This document shows, piece after piece, positions 35,401 to 38,406 of a stretch of 38,406 nucleotides of DNA. The notes below the pieces were generated by a model, which saw only the letters and a program-made list of their open reading frames with translations, had not been told where the DNA came from and ran no database searches. The stretch is from Poronia punctata. Lineage: Eukaryota; Ascomycota; Sordariomycetes; Xylariales; Xylariaceae. How positions within the stretch are numbered: the stretch's first letter is position 1; each line of letters starts with the position of its first letter. The stretch covers positions 1 through 38,406 of the forward strand of contig MU401759.1 of assembly GCA_022579005.1 (NCBI GenBank), in the 5' to 3' direction. The position numbers and the translations under genes are program-made.

Positions 35401-38400
35401 AATATTAACTATTTATAAAGCTATTTAAGTATAAGTTTTTTAAAACTAAAATAAAGTTTTTAAAGTTTATTATTATAACTAAAAAAATAAAAGTGAATTT
35501 TTTAAAGGTTGCTGCTATTTAAAAGTAAAAAGTATTAACTTTACTACATAATATATAAGTATTTTTAAAGTTTATAAACTTTTATAAAAAGTTTATAGCT
35601 AAGTATATAAACGTTATTATGTTAATTATAGTAATTTTAAAAAGTTATATTTTACTAAGCTACGTTTTTAAATAAACCTTAAAAACAAATTAAATATTTA
35701 AAAATATAAAAAAAAGCTTTTATATTAATAACTACTTTTTATTACTAAAATAGCTATTTAAATACTAATATAAAAATAAATACGTTAATAAAAGCAATAT
35801 TAAAAATATTATTATAGCTTTATAAAAAAATATAAAAACTAGTTATTAACTAGTTATAAAACTTTATAAATATAAAAACTAAATAAGCAATAAGCTAGTA
35901 AAAGCTTTTACTAATTATAAAAAGCTATAAGCACTAGTAGTAGTACTTTAAAAAAATAAATAAAACTTTTAAAATATAAATAAATTATATACTTTTAAAA
36001 GGCGTAGTTACTTTATTAGCGTAAAACGTTTTAAAAAAGCTTGCTTGCTAAATATATAAGCTAGCATAGTTTAATTTTAATATAAAATATTAATTAAGCG
36101 TATTAAACCTAGTAAATAAACTATTAAAAAAGGTAAATTATATAGCTAAAAAGATTTAGTATAAAAATATAATACTAATTATAAAAAGAAAGCTTTAACT
36201 AATTAGTAAGCTACTATAAAAAATATAGTAGTTATTAGCAAATATTTTATTTAAAAAAAAAAGTAAAGCATTAGCTTATATTATTAAAGCAGCTTAAAAG
36301 GTTTTATTAAACTTATATTTTTTAGCTTTTTTAATAATAAAAGTATAAATTATGAACTTATAAGCTTATAAAGCGCTAAACTTTTACTATATAATTATAA
36401 ACAATTTTTAAAAGCAAAAAAGTAAAACGTACTAATATATATGTTTAACTTATATTTTATATACTATATAAATAATAATAATAACCTATTTAATAAAAGC
36501 TACTATTAAAAGTATAAAAAATAATTTCTTTTTTTTAAAAAAGCTAAACTTATTATTTATAACTAATATATTTTATATACTAAAACTAAAAAATTAGCTT
36601 AAAATAAAATAGCTTTTAAACTAGCAGCTTTAATATAGTATTATAAAATAGTTTATAAACTATAAGCTAAAAACTTTACTTTTATAAAGCTAGGAAAAGT
36701 TATATACTATAAAGCTAAAATATATAAAAAGTATTATATTAATAATAAAAATATATTATATTTTAAAAAATAGCTAATAATTTTAATTTAAAAAGCTTTA
36801 ATAAAACGATTAATATACTAGCACTATAGAAACTTAAAAACTAAGTATATTAAAAAACATAGCTTAGTTATTATAATATAAGTTTTATTAAAAAACCTTA
36901 AAATAAAATATTTAAAAATATATTACTAGCTATATATAATATAAAAAAGCTTAAAGGCTAAAATATAAGCTTTATAAAAAGCTTTAGTTATTATTTTTTT
37001 AAAATAGCTTTTTTAAAAAATTAGCTTAAATTTTATTATAAAATTACTTTTATATATAAAAGCAAATAGTAACGTTTATAATATAATTTTAGTTATTATA
37101 AACTAGTTTATAAAAATAGTATTATTTATTTTTATATAAAAAACATTTAATGCTGCTAAGCTTATAGTAATTATATATTATAAAGTAAATTGCTAATATA
37201 AGTTTTTAAAAAAAATTATAAGTAATAAAAATAAACTTATTATAAGCAAATTTTAAAAAAGGTTTTATAAAGTATAAAAAATATATTAACAGCTATTTAT
37301 TATATAGTACTTTTAAATTAATAACTAAATAAAATAAGTATACTAAACTTTAAAAAAGTACTTTTATATTTTTTATAGTACTAAGCTAAATAGCTAAGTT
37401 AAAATATTAGTAAAAGCTAAGTTTATATATAATAATAGCTAATATGCTATTATAAGCTATTTACTATTTAAAATGTTATATAAATACTATTTTATAAGTA
37501 TTAAGTATATATTAAAGGAGCTTTAATTTAATATTTAAAAAGTAAAGAAAAAGCTATAGCAAATAAAAGCTATACGCTTTGCAGTTTATAAGCATTAAAA
37601 GCAAGTAATAAAGTTAATATAAAAATATTATAATAAGTGCTATATGCTAAAAAAGTTTTAAGCAAATAATGTAGTAAAGCTATTAATAATATATTTTAAG
37701 TTTAAGTGCAAAAAAAAGCTAGCTTTTATATATATTTAACTTAAAGTTTTTAAAAAAGTAAAAACTTAAGTATACTAGATTTAATTACTTAAAATTTATT
37801 TTTAAGTTTATAATATAGTTTTTATATTATTATATAAGCTATAAATAAACTAGCTAAAAGTTGCTAATAAAATAGCACTATTTAAATTTAAAAATAAGTA
37901 AAAGAAATAAGTAGTAAAAAATATTATTAAATATTAAAAAAACTAAAATAAATAAAAATACTTAATAAAATAAAAAAGCTAGCTAAATACTTAGCAAATA
38001 TAAGCTGCTTACTAAACTATAATAAAAAAAGTTAAAAAAGTTTATATTAAGTAAAATAATAAATAAAGTAGTTATATTAGCATATAAGTACTAAAAGTTA
38101 TAAAAGTATAAAACTTAGTTAATAAAAAATAGCAAGCTATTATTAAATAGTAAACTAGCTTTAATATTATTTAATAAATTATATTAACTATATTTAGTAA
38201 AGTAAAAGGTAAAAAACAGTGCTAAGATTAGCATAGCTAGTATATATATTTAATATATAAAATTAATTAATATATATATATAACTAGTTTATAAGTGCGC
38301 GTTGCTTAACCTTTATAGTTAAGCAATACTTATATTTATTTTAATTATATATTAGTTAAGCAGTTTAACTTGCGCTTTAACTATAAAAGCTATAAAGTAA

Positions 38401-38406
38401 ATTATA
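32500..38406 (+). mobile_element. RIP-inactivated Ty3/gypsy retrotransposon, right copy
   Basis: Second copy of the element at 5.85-9.8 kb, in opposite orientation; the 5' end is uncertain within ~32.48-32.53 kb. A likely 5' LTR core has TATATAAGG near 32593. Translation at 35034-35640 gives the gypsy reverse-transcriptase order: LYINYKNLNKITIKN, then LAKVFIKLNFKNAYYYI, then the catalytic box read as YLNN (35338-35349) instead of Y-x-D-D, then FLKFIN-FYKKFIAK. Many Trp, Arg and Gln positions are stops. A degraded RNase H end follows at about 36.0-36.14 kb. Gag should lie at ~33-34.5 kb and integrase after ~36.3 kb by family order, but neither was read directly. Homology to the left copy was followed to ~36.45 kb. 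No 3' LTR was found, so the element may run past the window. Confidence 0.8.

Noticed and set aside
1..38406. Mitochondrial origin for the A+T-rich DNA
   Set aside because: Flanks carry nuclear transposons and spliceosomal-intron genes; no mitochondrial genes, rRNAs or tRNAs were seen.

Overview
The window is a piece of a filamentous ascomycete (Pezizomycotina) nuclear genome. It is a two-gene, roughly half-G+C island (about 18.3-25.3 kb) between two extremely A+T-rich blocks (about 1-18.27 kb and 25.3-38.4 kb). By eye the A+T blocks run near 15-20% G+C, are saturated with TpA and have almost no open frames. That is the footprint of repeat-induced point mutation (RIP), a C-to-T process of Pezizomycotina acting on repeated DNA. 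The two island genes have short introns with fungal splice signals, and their proteins belong to families known from this group.

Island. The genes are convergent. On the + strand a two-exon gene (18687-19887, 64-nt intron) encodes a 378-residue protein with an Asx-homology (ASXH) domain, probably a chromatin factor. On the - strand a two-exon gene (25076-20606, 82-nt intron) encodes a 1462-residue Trs120/TRAPPC9 protein (HypA in Aspergillus), the large TRAPPII subunit acting at the late Golgi. They share a ~0.7-kb 3' intergenic region and have unrelated jobs.

Left block. It contains a RIP-degraded Ty3/gypsy retroelement on the - strand (~5.85-9.8 kb), part of a second gypsy family beside it (reverse transcriptase at ~9.88-10.4 kb, - strand), a 16-bp tandem repeat, and a 1062-bp hAT-like non-autonomous element (15450-16511). 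The rest is unassigned A+T-rich DNA.

Right block. A 749-bp pogo/Fot-like miniature element begins 164 bp upstream of the trs120 start codon, and an inverted second copy lies at 28867-29613. Between them, almost touching the first, is a separate 400-bp element with TA duplications. Farther right is a 558-bp hAT-like element with a perfect 8-bp target duplication (31908-32465). Just after it, on the + strand, is a second copy of the left-hand gypsy element (from ~32.5 kb).

So the gene island sits between two oppositely oriented copies of one dead retrotransposon. Both carry the catalytic Asp-Asp pair of reverse transcriptase changed to Asn-Asn, as expected from RIP. I see no clearly new functional system. 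The most distinctive structures are the two related hAT-like elements with central 10-bp-period tandem repeats, and a residual-cytosine context in the A+T DNA that seems narrower than the usual CpA-loss signature. RNA genes, CRISPR arrays and bacterial features were not seen.
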